64,000 nt of DNA from Muribaculaceae bacterium (GTDB taxonomy: Bacteria; Bacteroidota; Bacteroidia; Bacteroidales; Muribaculaceae), in the NCBI GenBank assembly GCA_009775375.1, contig VSPO01000004.1, positions 5,482-69,481 of the forward strand, written 5' to 3'. Positions within the stretch are counted from its first letter, which is position 1. Every line of letters begins with the position of its first letter. A program made the translations under genes and the position numbers. The notes beneath the pieces were generated by a model. The model was not told the origin of the DNA, searched no databases, and saw only the letters and a program-made list of their open reading frames with translations. Below, piece by piece: positions 43,741-52,108 of this stretch.

Positions 43741-44181
43741 ATGAAAGCAATAGATGAAGAGAAACAGCTGCCGGATGCCCTCCCCGAGAGTGCATCATCC
43801 GACAATGCGTCAACACAAGAGGTAAAGCCTGAGAATTCTCCGGCGAGCCAGGCGGCATCGGATTCCGATGAGGAGATGAGAGTGACCGAGCGCACAATAG
43901 AAATGCTTCGCACGGTCTTTGATCCTGAAATCCCGGTCAATGTCTACGACCTTGGCCTTATCTACAAGATTGACTATGAGGTGGCGACAAAGACGCTTCA
44001 TGTCGACATGACCCTGACTGCTCCCGGATGCCCGGCGGCGGATTTCATCATGGAGGATGTTAGGCAGAAGCTCTTGAGCGTGGAGGGTCCGGAGAAAATA
44101 GATCTCCAGCTCGTGTTCGAACCGGTCTGGACTCAGGATATGATGAGCGAGGAGGCTAAACTTGAGTTAGGATTCCTGTAA
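43741..44181 (+). CDS. DUF59/MIP18-family iron-sulfur assembly protein (SufT/PaaD-like)
   Basis: Probable Fe-S cluster maturation factor. The conserved domain (about residues 46-146) has TVFDPEIPVNVYDLGLIYKI, then MTLTAPGCPAADFI with the functional Cys, and VFEPVWTQDMMSEEAKLELGFL. About 45 residues of polar, acidic N-terminal tail precede it. The start is placed at the ATG at 43741; a frame running further upstream overlaps the promoter element. The stop overlaps the ATG of lpxH by one base, so they are coupled. Confidence 0.85.
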   Translation: MKAIDEEKQLPDALPESASSDNASTQEVKPENSPASQAASDSDEEMRVTERTIEMLRTVFDPEIPVNVYDLGLIYKIDYEVATKTLHVDMTLTAPGCPAADFIMEDVRQKLLSVEGPEKIDLQLVFEPVWTQDMMSEEAKLELGFL

Positions 44182-44939
44182 TGAGCGTATATTTCCTGAG
44201 CGACCTTCATCTTGGTGCGCCATATTTTCCGGATTCAAAAGATTCGGAACGTAGGATTGTGTCGTTTCTCGACTATATTAAGAAAGACGCCGAGGCGATT
44301 TATCTTCTTGGGGACATTCTGGATTATTGGTATGAATACAGATATGCGGTCCCGAGGGGCTTCGTAAGGTTTTTTGGCAAATTGGCTGAACTTTCGGATG
44401 CCGGGATAAAAATCGTATGGATAAAAGGCAACCATGATATTTGGATCTACGACTATCTCCCAACGGAGTTGGGCATTGAGGTAGTCGACGGAGCGGTCTC
44501 CGTTGAGCTTTATGGAAAGAATTTCTATCTTGCCCATGGCGACGGGGAGGGGAAACAATCACGTTCATTCCGGTTCATCAGATGGCTTTTCAGAAACAGG
44601 GTGTGCCAGCGTGCGTTCAGTGCCATCCATCCCCGGTGGACGGTCCCGTTTGCCTACAATTGGAGTCGCCACAGTCGCATGGAGGGAGAAGCGCGAGGTC
44701 TGCCCGATAATGTTCTTTTGAGTGGCTTGAGGGAATTCTGCACATCCTATTATTCCTCACATCCGGACGTGGATTATTTTATGTTCGGCCACGTCCATGT
44801 GCTAAGCCGCGAAAAAGTGGCCGACGGATGCGAGATGATTGTGCTTGGGGAATGGATACGTACGTGCAGCTATGCCGTCTTGAACGATGATGGACTTGAG
44901 CTCCGGATATGGAAGCAAAATCCCGACAATTTTAGATGA
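44181..44939 (+). CDS. lpxH: UDP-2,3-diacylglucosamine diphosphatase
   Basis: Lipid A synthesis: hydrolyses UDP-2,3-diacylglucosamine to lipid X. The calcineurin-like metallophosphoesterase motifs are DLHLG (residues 8-12), GDILDYWYEY, GNHDIW, AHGDGEG, and the C-terminal GHVH (FGHVHVL). Length 252 residues, close to the family. It follows the DUF59 gene with one-base overlap (TAATG). Confidence 0.93.
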   Translation: MSVYFLSDLHLGAPYFPDSKDSERRIVSFLDYIKKDAEAIYLLGDILDYWYEYRYAVPRGFVRFFGKLAELSDAGIKIVWIKGNHDIWIYDYLPTELGIEVVDGAVSVELYGKNFYLAHGDGEGKQSRSFRFIRWLFRNRVCQRAFSAIHPRWTVPFAYNWSRHSRMEGEARGLPDNVLLSGLREFCTSYYSSHPDVDYFMFGHVHVLSREKVADGCEMIVLGEWIRTCSYAVLNDDGLELRIWKQNPDNFR

Positions 44940-45062
44940 AGGAAAATAGGGGTGAAAATTTCATTCTTATCGTGATTTTCCGTGAAAATCGGGTATAATT
45001 AAGGAAAAAGGACAAGTTTTAATATGTTTTACAACATGTTTTTGTCAATTTGTCAAAAAATA

Positions 45063-45094
45063 TTTGGTGGGAAGTAAAATTAGCCGTAACTTTG
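45063..45094 (+). promoter_or_regulatory. Consensus promoter of an ORF-free transcript
   Basis: TTTG (45063-45066), exactly 20 nt, TAACTTTG (45087-45094): a full match to the Bacteroidota promoter, with no gene downstream on this strand. Confidence 0.85.
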
Positions 45095-45100
45095 CACCGA

Positions 45101-45192
45101 ACCTAAAAACAATCTTTTTTACCTTAAGATTTTTTACCTGTAGAAACTTATCAAAGGGTGCGACCGTGGCGGTTATCACCCTTTATTTTTTT
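45101..45192 (+). ncRNA. Predicted small RNA, unassigned family
   Basis: Begins about 7 nt after a consensus promoter and ends at a classic terminator: stem AAAGGGTG / CACCCTTT with an inner ACCG/CGGT pairing, then ATTTTTTT. It would be about 92 nt. The 5' part has AATCTT / AAGATT pairing and a repeated TTTTTTACCT. No ORF with a plausible start is inside, and the following gene is on the opposite strand, so it is not a leader. I cannot match it to a named RNA family. Confidence 0.65.
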
Positions 45193-45221
45193 ACAGCGTA
45201 AACTTATAAGCGGTGTTATAT

Positions 45222-45264
45222 AATCAATGCCCGTGGCCGCAAACGCATGCCGCGGGCATTGATT
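45222..45264 (+). terminator. Second hairpin downstream of the small RNA
   Basis: Stem AATCAATGCCCG / CGGGCATTGATT (12 bp, perfect), extended inward by GGC / GCC, followed by ATTTCTC. It may be a back-up terminator or the 3' domain of a longer RNA of about 165 nt. Confidence 0.65.
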
Positions 45265-45333
45265 ATTTCTCGGATTTAGAGCGCGTTCCTTAGAATTTCG
45301 GAGTCGTAGGGGCGGTGATTTTAAGGAAAGCGC

Positions 45334-45531
45334 TCAATGGTTGTTGCGGATACGGTCGCGGCGGCGAAGGGCAAAAAACGTCAGTATAATGACGATGATT
45401 TCTGCTGCGACAGTCAAATAGAATCGTAGGCTTTGTCCGGATTTGAGCAGGTCAAGCCCGAAATAAAATGTCATGAAGAGCGCGTAGGCTGCAAGGATGG
45501 TTGTGACGATTATGTGGCGTTGAAGTTTCAT
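45334..45531 (-). CDS. Small two-helix membrane protein, hypothetical
   Basis: 65 residues with two hydrophobic helices (about 8-28, VTTILAAYALFMTFYFGLDLL, and 37-54, FYLTVAAEIIVIILTFFAL) and a basic C-terminus (RRRDRIRNNH). I recognise no family. The basic tail predicts cytoplasmic ends. It is 84 nt downstream of the exonuclease gene on the same strand, and that gap holds only a short hairpin. Confidence 0.6.
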   Translation of the reverse strand: MKLQRHIIVTTILAAYALFMTFYFGLDLLKSGQSLRFYLTVAAEIIVIILTFFALRRRDRIRNNH

Positions 45532-45615
45532 GGGTGGTGTTATTTTTTTTATCTTTGGATTCGTGTTCTGCCAAGAGGTTGTTGTTGGGACATGCCTTTG
45601 GCATGTTGGCCTTTA

Positions 45616-46287
45616 CTATTTTTTCGTCTCCCTTGAAGCTGCATCCTCATCTTCCGAAGGATAGACAAGATAAGGAGAATCCTCAGGATTGAATTTGCCC
45701 GAATTGATATAGTCGTAGATCATGACGCATGCCATGGCGTCGAGAGCTGCGTAAGATTGTTGGGATGGGGTAAGGTGTTCGGCCTCCCAATTTGTCAGTC
45801 GCTGCCCTTTGGAAATACGCTGCCCGAAAATCACGGCATAGATTTTCGACAGACTGTTGTCGGAAATCTTGTATTTTTTTACGAAATTCTGCAACTCAAT
45901 GAATCCTTTCGGCTCGATATGGCATATTTTGTTGAGATTGTGGAAATCGTCGTGAATTGAAAGCCCTATCTTCGTTATGTCGGGGTCTTCGAGGATGTCG
46001 ATGATGCGGCGGTCTAATCCAAAATGGTTTATCCTGAATAGGTAGCACACTTCGCGGGTGGAGAGTTGGATGAGAGAGACTGTGTTTGTCTGGCCTTTTC
46101 TGAAGCTTGGCCGGGTCTCGGTGTCAAATCCTATGACATCTGCCTTCCTCAGCTCTGACAATGCCGCCGCCACACCTTCCTCATCCTCTATCAGACGGAT
46201 CTCTCCGGAGAAATTGGCAAGAGGAAGCTGGGAAAGCTGCTGCTTGGATATTGTTATAACTGCTTTTGAAGATATGTCAGAGTTCAT
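45616..46287 (-). CDS. DEDD-type 3'-5' exonuclease (RNase D-like)
   Basis: Single exonuclease domain of 223 residues, without the HRDC domains of true RNase D. The metal-binding acidic residues lie in GFDTETRPSF (Asp, Glu), SIHDDFHNL (Asp) and SYAALDAMACVMIYDYI (Tyr, Asp, so the DEDDy class). Substrate may be RNA or DNA ends. Transcribed from a -7 box about 80 nt upstream. Comparable short proteins are widespread in Bacteroidota. Confidence 0.9.
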   Translation of the reverse strand: MNSDISSKAVITISKQQLSQLPLANFSGEIRLIEDEEGVAAALSELRKADVIGFDTETRPSFRKGQTNTVSLIQLSTREVCYLFRINHFGLDRRIIDILEDPDITKIGLSIHDDFHNLNKICHIEPKGFIELQNFVKKYKISDNSLSKIYAVIFGQRISKGQRLTNWEAEHLTPSQQSYAALDAMACVMIYDYINSGKFNPEDSPYLVYPSEDEDAASRETKK

Positions 46288-46368
46288 ATGAGTTGAAAAT
46301 CTTGGTTATGTGTGAGATTAATGCGAAGCCTGTGCTCTCACTTTTTTAGGGATACCGTTATTTCGCTG

Positions 46369-46376
46369 CAAATATA
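46369..46376 (-). promoter_or_regulatory. Candidate -7 box of the exonuclease gene
   Basis: TATATTTG on the minus strand, 81 nt before the start codon; no -33 match. Confidence 0.4.
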
Positions 46377-46510
46377 CGGAAAAAAACTGATTAATTTATT
46401 AATCCATGAATAAAAGTTTTTCAAACTTTCTAAGAAACCGCTTTTTGCGACATCTATGCGCGAAAGAAGCCTGTTTCTACGTCGTCATTGTCAGATATGG
46501 GGATATATAT

Positions 46511-46544
46511 TAGAAAATCCCCGTATCATGGGAGACGGGGATTT
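46511..46544 (-). terminator. Terminator of bioD
   Basis: On the minus strand: AAATCCCCGT / ACGGGGATTT stem with a 10-nt loop, followed by TTCTAATATAT. It lies 80 nt past the bioD stop. The 337-nt region to the exonuclease start otherwise holds only the -7 box; a 109-codon plus-strand frame there is not credible. Confidence 0.7.
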
Positions 46545-46624
46545 GATGAATAATAATGTCTTCAATCAATCTGGTTTGAGCCTCACAGTTCTTAATCGCG
46601 ATGAATTAAACCCGGATTGCTGCG

Positions 46625-47281
46625 TCAGACGACCGGCATTTCCATCCAGAAGGATTCCGGAAAGTTGTTGCGTAGCCATTCTTGCAGGTATTCCCTTGTG
46701 TCGGCGCAGATGGTCTTGTCTTTGTCGAAGAAGGGATTGTAGATCACTCCAAGCAGCTCTATGCCGTAGGAGCGGATTGCGTTGAAGGTCAGCAGCGCGT
46801 GGTTGATGGATCCGAGTTGCCCGGTGACCACCACTATTGTAGGAATCTGATTTGCGCGGATGTAGTCTGCCGTCAGATATTCTCCGCTTAGGGGCACCAT
46901 CAGCCCTCCGGCACCTTCGATCAAGACTCTTTCGTATTGCTTTTTCAGCACGTCGGTCGCAGCGGAGATTACACTGAGGTCTATCTCTTTTCCGTCGATG
47001 CGGGCGGCGAGGTGTGGCGATGCCGGATAAGAGAAAATCACCGGGGCAGTGATGTGGCAGAGGTCGACTGCAAGCAGCCCTGTTTCCATGATTTTCCTAT
47101 GGCGTTCGATATCTTCGCTCATATCGACGTTGCCTGTCTGTATCATTTTCTGCGTTATGCACGAAATACCGTTGTCGTTCAGTTCTCTTGCGAGCCAGCC
47201 TGTGGCATAGCTTTTCCCTACGTCGGTGCCGATGCCGGTGATGAATATTTCTTCCGGCCAATTGATGTCTTCAATTTCCAT
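46625..47281 (-). CDS. bioD: Dethiobiotin synthetase
   Basis: ATP-dependent carboxylation and ring closure of 7,8-diaminononanoate to dethiobiotin. The P-loop is FITGIGTDVGKSYATGWLA; further motifs are ITQKMIQTGN and EGAGGLMVPLSGEYLTAD. Length 218 residues matches. It stands alone, 10 kb from bioA-bioF-bioG/C and without the palindrome found at that operon, just after the glyA terminator on the same strand, so its control may differ. Confidence 0.94.
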   Translation of the reverse strand: MEIEDINWPEEIFITGIGTDVGKSYATGWLARELNDNGISCITQKMIQTGNVDMSEDIERHRKIMETGLLAVDLCHITAPVIFSYPASPHLAARIDGKEIDLSVISAATDVLKKQYERVLIEGAGGLMVPLSGEYLTADYIRANQIPTIVVVTGQLGSINHALLTFNAIRSYGIELLGVIYNPFFDKDKTICADTREYLQEWLRNNFPESFWMEMPVV

Positions 47282-47318
47282 ATCGAAAGGAGATGTTTGA
47301 TCTGCTGTATTAATAAAG

Positions 47319-47351
47319 GGGGGAGACGAGAATAATTATCCTGTCTCCCCC
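47319..47351 (-). terminator. Terminator of glyA
   Basis: On the minus strand: stem GGGGGAGAC / GTCTCCCCC (9 bp) with a 15-nt loop, followed by CTTTATTAAT. Only about 40 nt separate it from the bioD start. Confidence 0.8.
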
Positions 47352-47380
47352 GATGATTCAAATGTTGAAAAATTTTTAGT

Positions 47381-48661
47381 TTACCAGGCGAACATCGGAT
47401 AGTCGTTCATAAGATCATTGACTTCGAAGCGCACCTTTGCAATCTCTTCTGCATTGTCGGCATTGCATAGCACGCGGTCGATAAGGCCGGCGATGGTTTC
47501 CATCAGATCTTCTTTCGCTCCACGGGTAGTGATAGCGGCCGTTCCGAATCTCAGTCCGGATGTGAGGAAGGGAGAACGTGAATCGTAGGGCACCATGTTC
47601 TTGTTGGCTGTGATGTCAGCCTCCACAAGAACGCGCTCGGCTTTCTTTCCGCTCATCTCAGGGAATTTCGGACGGAGGTCGACGAGCATACAGTGGTTGT
47701 CGGTGCCGTCGGAAATGATTTTATATCCGAGTTTCATGAGAGCCGCTGCAAGAGCGTCGGCGTTTTTCTTGATCTGGATGGCATATTCTTTCCACTCAGG
47801 CTGCAAAGCCTCTCCGAAAGCCACTGCCTTGGCGGCAATGACATGCTCAAGCGGACCGCCCTGAACTCCGGGGAACACCGCTGAATCAAGCAGCGCCGAC
47901 ATCTTTCTGATTTCCCCTTTGGGAGTCTTCTTTCCCCAGGGATTGTCGAAATCTTTGCCCATGAGGATGAGGCCTCCGCGAGGCCCGCGCAGGGTCTTGT
48001 GGGTGGTGGTCGTCACGATATGGGCGTGTTTCAGGGGATTCTCAAGCAGGCCGGCGGCGATGAGTCCGGCGGGGTGTGCCATGTCTACCATGAAGATTGC
48101 CCCGATTTCATCTGCCACTTTGCGAATGCGAGCGTAGTCCCATTCGCGGCTGTATGCGCTTCCTCCCGCTATGATCAGTTTCGGACGCTCCTCTCTTGCC
48201 TTTTGCTCAAGCTCTTCGTAGTTGACGCGCCCGGTCTCTGCATGGACGGTGTAGCTCACGGGCACGAAATGCAGTCCGGAGAAATTGACGGGACTGCCAT
48301 GGCTGAGATGTCCGCCATGGCTGAGGTCCATACCGAGGAACTTGTCGCCCGGCTTGAGGCAGGCCATGAAAACTGCCATGTTGGCTTGTGCGCCACTGTG
48401 AGGCTGAACGTTTGCCCATTCAGCTCCGAAAAGCTTTTTCGCACGCTCTATGGCCAGGTTTTCGGCCTCATCCACAATCTGGCAGCCGCCATAATAACGA
48501 TGTCCGGGATAGCCTTCAGCATATTTGTTGGTGAGGCATGATCCCATGGCACGCATCACCTCGTCGCTGACGAAGTTTTCGCTGGCAATCAGTTCGATTC
48601 CTCTACGCTGGCGAAGATGCTCGCGGTCGATGATGTCGAAAATAACGTTGTCTCTCTGCAT
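47381..48661 (-). CDS. glyA: Serine hydroxymethyltransferase
   Basis: PLP enzyme interconverting serine and glycine with tetrahydrofolate, the main source of one-carbon units. 426 residues. Motifs: [14 protein letters not shown] near the N-terminus, [26 protein letters not shown], and the PLP lysine in [15 protein letters not shown]. It stands alone between nqrF and bioD, with hairpins on both sides. Confidence 0.97.
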   Translation of the reverse strand: MQRDNVIFDIIDREHLRQRRGIELIASENFVSDEVMRAMGSCLTNKYAEGYPGHRYYGGCQIVDEAENLAIERAKKLFGAEWANVQPHSGAQANMAVFMACLKPGDKFLGMDLSHGGHLSHGSPVNFSGLHFVPVSYTVHAETGRVNYEELEQKAREERPKLIIAGGSAYSREWDYARIRKVADEIGAIFMVDMAHPAGLIAAGLLENPLKHAHIVTTTTHKTLRGPRGGLILMGKDFDNPWGKKTPKGEIRKMSALLDSAVFPGVQGGPLEHVIAAKAVAFGEALQPEWKEYAIQIKKNADALAAALMKLGYKIISDGTDNHCMLVDLRPKFPEMSGKKAERVLVEADITANKNMVPYDSRSPFLTSGLRFGTAAITTRGAKEDLMETIAGLIDRVLCNADNAEEIAKVRFEVNDLMNDYPMFAW

Positions 48662-48696
48662 AACGGTAAATAGTTTAGGTTATTGGTTATGTATTT

Positions 48697-48733
48697 CCCC
48701 GGGACGAGCTATTGCCTGGCCCGGGGATTTTTT
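48697..48733. terminator. GC-rich hairpin between nqrF and glyA
   Basis: Stem CCCCGGG / CCCGGGG with a 16-nt loop, in the 86-nt gap. The T-run (ATTTTTT) lies on the plus-strand side, so termination of the minus-strand nqr transcript is likely by position but not textbook. Confidence 0.55.
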
Positions 48734-48747
48734 ATGGATGAGGCTTC

Positions 48748-50040
48748 TTAGCCTCCGAAATTGTCATAATGGATGGATGATGGCTCAACGCCGAGGCTGT
48801 AGAGCATATTGTTGACGGCATTGCTCATCGGGCCGGGTCCGCACATGTAGTATTCAATGTCTTCGGGCGCCTCGTGGTCCTTGAGATAGTTCTCATACAT
48901 GACCTGATGGACAAACCCCGGCGTATACTTCACTCCTGCTGCGTCGGCGGCCGGGTCCGGACGGTCGAGGGCAAGATGGAACTTGAAATTCGGGAAATCC
49001 TTCTCCAACTGGAGGAAATCCTGGAGATAGAACACCTCGTTGAGAGCCCTTGCTCCATAGAAATAGTGCATCTTGCGGTCGGTCGTGTGCAGGGTCTTCG
49101 TCATCCACATGATTTGGGCGCGTAGAGGGGCCATGCCGGCTCCGCCTCCCACCCATATCATCTCCGCCTTGGAGTCAACGATAGGATGGAAATCTCCATA
49201 AGGGCCGCTCATCATCACCTTGTCGCCCGGCTTGAGGGAGAAGATGTAGGATGACGCTATTCCACAGGGCACGTCCTGGAATCCTACCTGTGGTTTCGGT
49301 TTGAACGGAGGGGTGGCGATTCTGACGGTCAGCATTATTCTGTCGCCCTCTTCGGGATAGTTGGCCATGGAGTATGCCCTTACGGTCTCCTCCGTGTTTT
49401 TGGCTTTCAGGGTGAAGAGTCCGAACTTCTGCCAAGCCGGGAGATACTCGTCGCCGATTAGGCTCTTGTCGATGTCGCCATCGTAGGTCATCTCATATTT
49501 GGGGATCCTTATCTGAGCATATGAGCCCGGGATGAAGTTCATGTGTTCGCCTTCAGGAAGCTTGACGATGAATTCCTTGATGAAGGTGGCTACGTTGCGG
49601 TTGGAAATCACCTCGCATTCCCATTCCTTCACGTCGAGAGCGGCAGGATCTACCGCGATTTCCATATCGCTTTTCACCTTTACCTGGCATCCGAGACGCC
49701 AATGGTCTTTCATCTGCTTGCGTGAGAAATGCACTGCCTCGGTGGGGAGCATGTCGCCCCCCCCTTCAAGCACCTGCACTTTGCATTGCCCGCAGCTGCC
49801 TTTTCCGCCGCAAGCCGAAGAAAGATGCACGCCTCCGTCGGCCAGCGTGGCGAGAAGCGATTTCCCGCTGTTGGCTTTCACTATTTTTTTCCCGTCGTTG
49901 ATGGAAATGCTGACCTCTCCCGAAGCCACGAGCCAGTTCTTTGCCAATAGAAGCACCACGACAAGCACCAGCACGATGACTAAGAAAATCAAAGCCGCAA
50001 CGACGACAGAATTCCAGTGGATCATATTCAATAATGACAT
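48748..50040 (-). CDS. nqrF: Na+-translocating NADH:quinone reductase subunit F
   Basis: Entry point for electrons from NADH. 430 residues: N-terminal membrane helix (about 10-35), 2Fe-2S domain with CGGKGSCGQCKV plus a later Cys, then FAD-binding (RAYSMANYP) and NADH-binding (GGGAGMAPLRAQ, CGPGPMSNAV) regions of the ferredoxin reductase type. Last gene of nqrABCDEF, 55 nt after nqrE. Confidence 0.97.
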   Translation of the reverse strand: MSLLNMIHWNSVVVAALIFLVIVLVLVVVLLLAKNWLVASGEVSISINDGKKIVKANSGKSLLATLADGGVHLSSACGGKGSCGQCKVQVLEGGGDMLPTEAVHFSRKQMKDHWRLGCQVKVKSDMEIAVDPAALDVKEWECEVISNRNVATFIKEFIVKLPEGEHMNFIPGSYAQIRIPKYEMTYDGDIDKSLIGDEYLPAWQKFGLFTLKAKNTEETVRAYSMANYPEEGDRIMLTVRIATPPFKPKPQVGFQDVPCGIASSYIFSLKPGDKVMMSGPYGDFHPIVDSKAEMIWVGGGAGMAPLRAQIMWMTKTLHTTDRKMHYFYGARALNEVFYLQDFLQLEKDFPNFKFHLALDRPDPAADAAGVKYTPGFVHQVMYENYLKDHEAPEDIEYYMCGPGPMSNAVNNMLYSLGVEPSSIHYDNFGG

Positions 50041-50095
50041 AATGAATTAGTTGTTTATACCGGGCAGTCCCTGAAAGGGATTGCCGCCGGCGGTG

Positions 50096-50710
50096 TTAGA
50101 TTTTTATTCCGAGGAAGCTCATGAAGGCTATGCCCATGAGCCCCGTGATGATAAACGTGATGCCGATTCCTCGAAGCGGAGCGGGAATCTGGCTATAAGA
50201 GAGGCGTTCGCGGATGGCGGCCAGACACGTGATGGCGAGAAGCCAGCCTATGCCGGAGCCCGCTCCATAGACGGTGGCTGTCCAGGCATTGGTGAAGTCG
50301 CGCTGCTGCATGAATAGCACGGCTCCAAGGATTGCACAGTTGACGGCGATCAAGGGAAGGAATATTCCGAGGGAGGAATAAAGCGCGGGAGAGTATTTCT
50401 CGATGGCCATCTCAAGAATCTGAACCAACGCGGCAATCACGGAGATGAACATTATCAATCCGAGGAAGCTTAGGTCGGTCTGAGCGTATTCTTCCCCAAG
50501 CCAGCTGAGGGCTCCCGGGACGAGGACGTATTGGTTGATACACCACGTGACCGGCAAAGCGATCACCAGCACAAAGCATACCGCCACGCCAAGGCCGAAG
50601 GCTGTCTTGACGTTTTTTGAGACAGCCAGAAAAGAGCACATCCCGAGGAAGTAGGCGAATATCATGTTGTCGATGAAAATCGACCTAATAAACAGATTTA
50701 GATTTTCCAT
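50096..50710 (-). CDS. nqrE: Na+-translocating NADH:quinone reductase subunit E
   Basis: Integral membrane subunit of 204 residues with six helices, forming part of the sodium path and holding half of the membrane 2Fe-2S centre with NqrD. The RnfA/NqrE family pattern is visible: [21 protein letters not shown] at the start (with the conserved Cys), [13 protein letters not shown] in the middle (with the second Cys). Pseudo-symmetric to the upstream nqrD. Confidence 0.95.
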   Translation of the reverse strand: MENLNLFIRSIFIDNMIFAYFLGMCSFLAVSKNVKTAFGLGVAVCFVLVIALPVTWCINQYVLVPGALSWLGEEYAQTDLSFLGLIMFISVIAALVQILEMAIEKYSPALYSSLGIFLPLIAVNCAILGAVLFMQQRDFTNAWTATVYGAGSGIGWLLAITCLAAIRERLSYSQIPAPLRGIGITFIITGLMGIAFMSFLGIKI

Positions 50711-50744
50711 AACTCAATAAAAAATATTGGGGATAAGGGATGAT

Positions 50745-51365
50745 TTATTCCTGAAGGTCTTTGTTGCGCGAACGGTGGACCCATATGATGCATGCCACGG
50801 TGATGAGGGCCATGGGAGGGAGAATCATAAGTCCGTTGTTCTGATATCCATGGTCGTATGCCCATTGGGGGATGACCTGAAATCCGAGGAGCGTCCCGCT
50901 GCCGAGTAGCTCACGGAAGAAGCCGACGATGACGAGAATGATGCCATATCCGATGCCGTTGCCCACTCCGTCGAGGAATGACTGCCACGGGCGGTTGCTC
51001 ATGGCAAATGCCTCAAGGCGTCCCATGATGATACAGTTGGTGATGATCAATCCGATGAAGACTGACAGGGCTTTGCTGACCTCGTAATTGTAAGCCTTGA
51101 GCACTTGGTCGACGATGACCACAAGGGCGGCAACGACCACGAGTTGCACGATTATTCGGATGGATGTCGGAATCGTGTTGCGGATTAAGGATATGATCAC
51201 GTTGGCAAGCGCGAGCACAGCCGTGACGGATACCGCCATGACCAGGGCTGGCTCAAGTTTCGACGTGACGGCCAGGGCAGAGCAAATGCCCAACACCTGG
51301 ACAATGACGGGATTGTCTTTCGAAAGGGGATTGACGAGAGGCAATAATGATTTATTTACGTTCAT
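50745..51365 (-). CDS. nqrD: Na+-translocating NADH:quinone reductase subunit D
   Basis: Membrane subunit of 206 residues, paired with NqrE in inverted topology. Motifs: NPVIVQVLGICSALAVTSKLEPALVM and FIGLIITNCIIMGRLEAFAM, each with the Cys that helps to hold the iron-sulfur centre. Short gaps on both sides (34 and 11 nt) support one transcript. Confidence 0.95.
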   Translation of the reverse strand: MNVNKSLLPLVNPLSKDNPVIVQVLGICSALAVTSKLEPALVMAVSVTAVLALANVIISLIRNTIPTSIRIIVQLVVVAALVVIVDQVLKAYNYEVSKALSVFIGLIITNCIIMGRLEAFAMSNRPWQSFLDGVGNGIGYGIILVIVGFFRELLGSGTLLGFQVIPQWAYDHGYQNNGLMILPPMALITVACIIWVHRSRNKDLQE

Positions 51366-51376
51366 AAGGAGGCTTC

Positions 51377-52096
51377 TTATTGATTTGCTTTTGAACTGAG
51401 GTTTTTCAAGAACGTGGTGTAGGGCTCAAGAGAGTCGAAGAGCATCTTCTGCACGCCTTGACTCGTGATGGTGCCTCCGCTGACGGCATGGACCCATGCC
51501 TTGTCTTGCGGTTCCTTGCCGACTTTCACTACAGCCACAGATGTGAAATCTCCATTGGCGGAGAAGACGTCTTTTCCGTCGAACTGGCTTCTGAAGGCCG
51601 GTTTCTCAATCTCCGCACCCAGACCGGGAGTCTCTCCCTGATGGGCGAAATATGCTCCGAAGATAGTGTCGCCATTGTCGTCGAAAGCTATGTAGCCCCA
51701 GATAGGGCCCCAGAGTCCGGCTCCATATACGGGGATAATGTATTTGAGGCCGTTGTCGGTGGTGCATTCAAAGACCGGAAGGAGACGCTCTGAAGCCGGC
51801 TTTTTTGATTCGGCTGCGACATTGACGCTGAAGGCATCGACAGAGGAGTCTGCCTTGTTTCCTGCCATGTCCACGAGGTAGCTGTCCTTGATATGCTGAG
51901 TGAATAATTCGGCGATGCTTTCTCCGTTTTCAGGCACGATTCTCGCAGCCGCGAGAATCTGACGTTTCGTGTCGTTGTTTATGTTTTCCACCTGCATGGG
52001 GCGCAGGGCCTGATAGACCACTGAAAGAACCACTCCCACCACGAGCACCAGCACAATGGAGTAGATAATCGTATAGGTATTGCTTTGTCTGTTCAT
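51377..52096 (-). CDS. nqrC: Na+-translocating NADH:quinone reductase subunit C
   Basis: Periplasmic flavin subunit with one N-terminal helix (about 8-28). The covalent FMN site SGGT-I-T has Thr209, the variant of the S(T)GAT motif. Flavin is added by ApbE, which is not in this window. GLGAEIEKPAFRSQFDGK is the NqrC-type conserved block. Length 239 residues. The gap to nqrB is 12 nt. Confidence 0.96.
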   Translation of the reverse strand: MNRQSNTYTIIYSIVLVLVVGVVLSVVYQALRPMQVENINNDTKRQILAAARIVPENGESIAELFTQHIKDSYLVDMAGNKADSSVDAFSVNVAAESKKPASERLLPVFECTTDNGLKYIIPVYGAGLWGPIWGYIAFDDNGDTIFGAYFAHQGETPGLGAEIEKPAFRSQFDGKDVFSANGDFTSVAVVKVGKEPQDKAWVHAVSGGTITSQGVQKMLFDSLEPYTTFLKNLSSKANQ

Positions 52097-52108
52097 ATCG
52101 ATAGGGGA

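Noticed and set aside
45101..45264. Small protein gene downstream of the 45.06 kb promoter
   Set aside because: No ATG/GTG/TTG frame of useful length lies before the first terminator.
46456..46785. 109-codon plus-strand frame overlapping the bioD 3' end
   Set aside because: It is antisense to bioD for half its length, Cys/Arg-rich and low in coding character; the region holds the bioD terminator.
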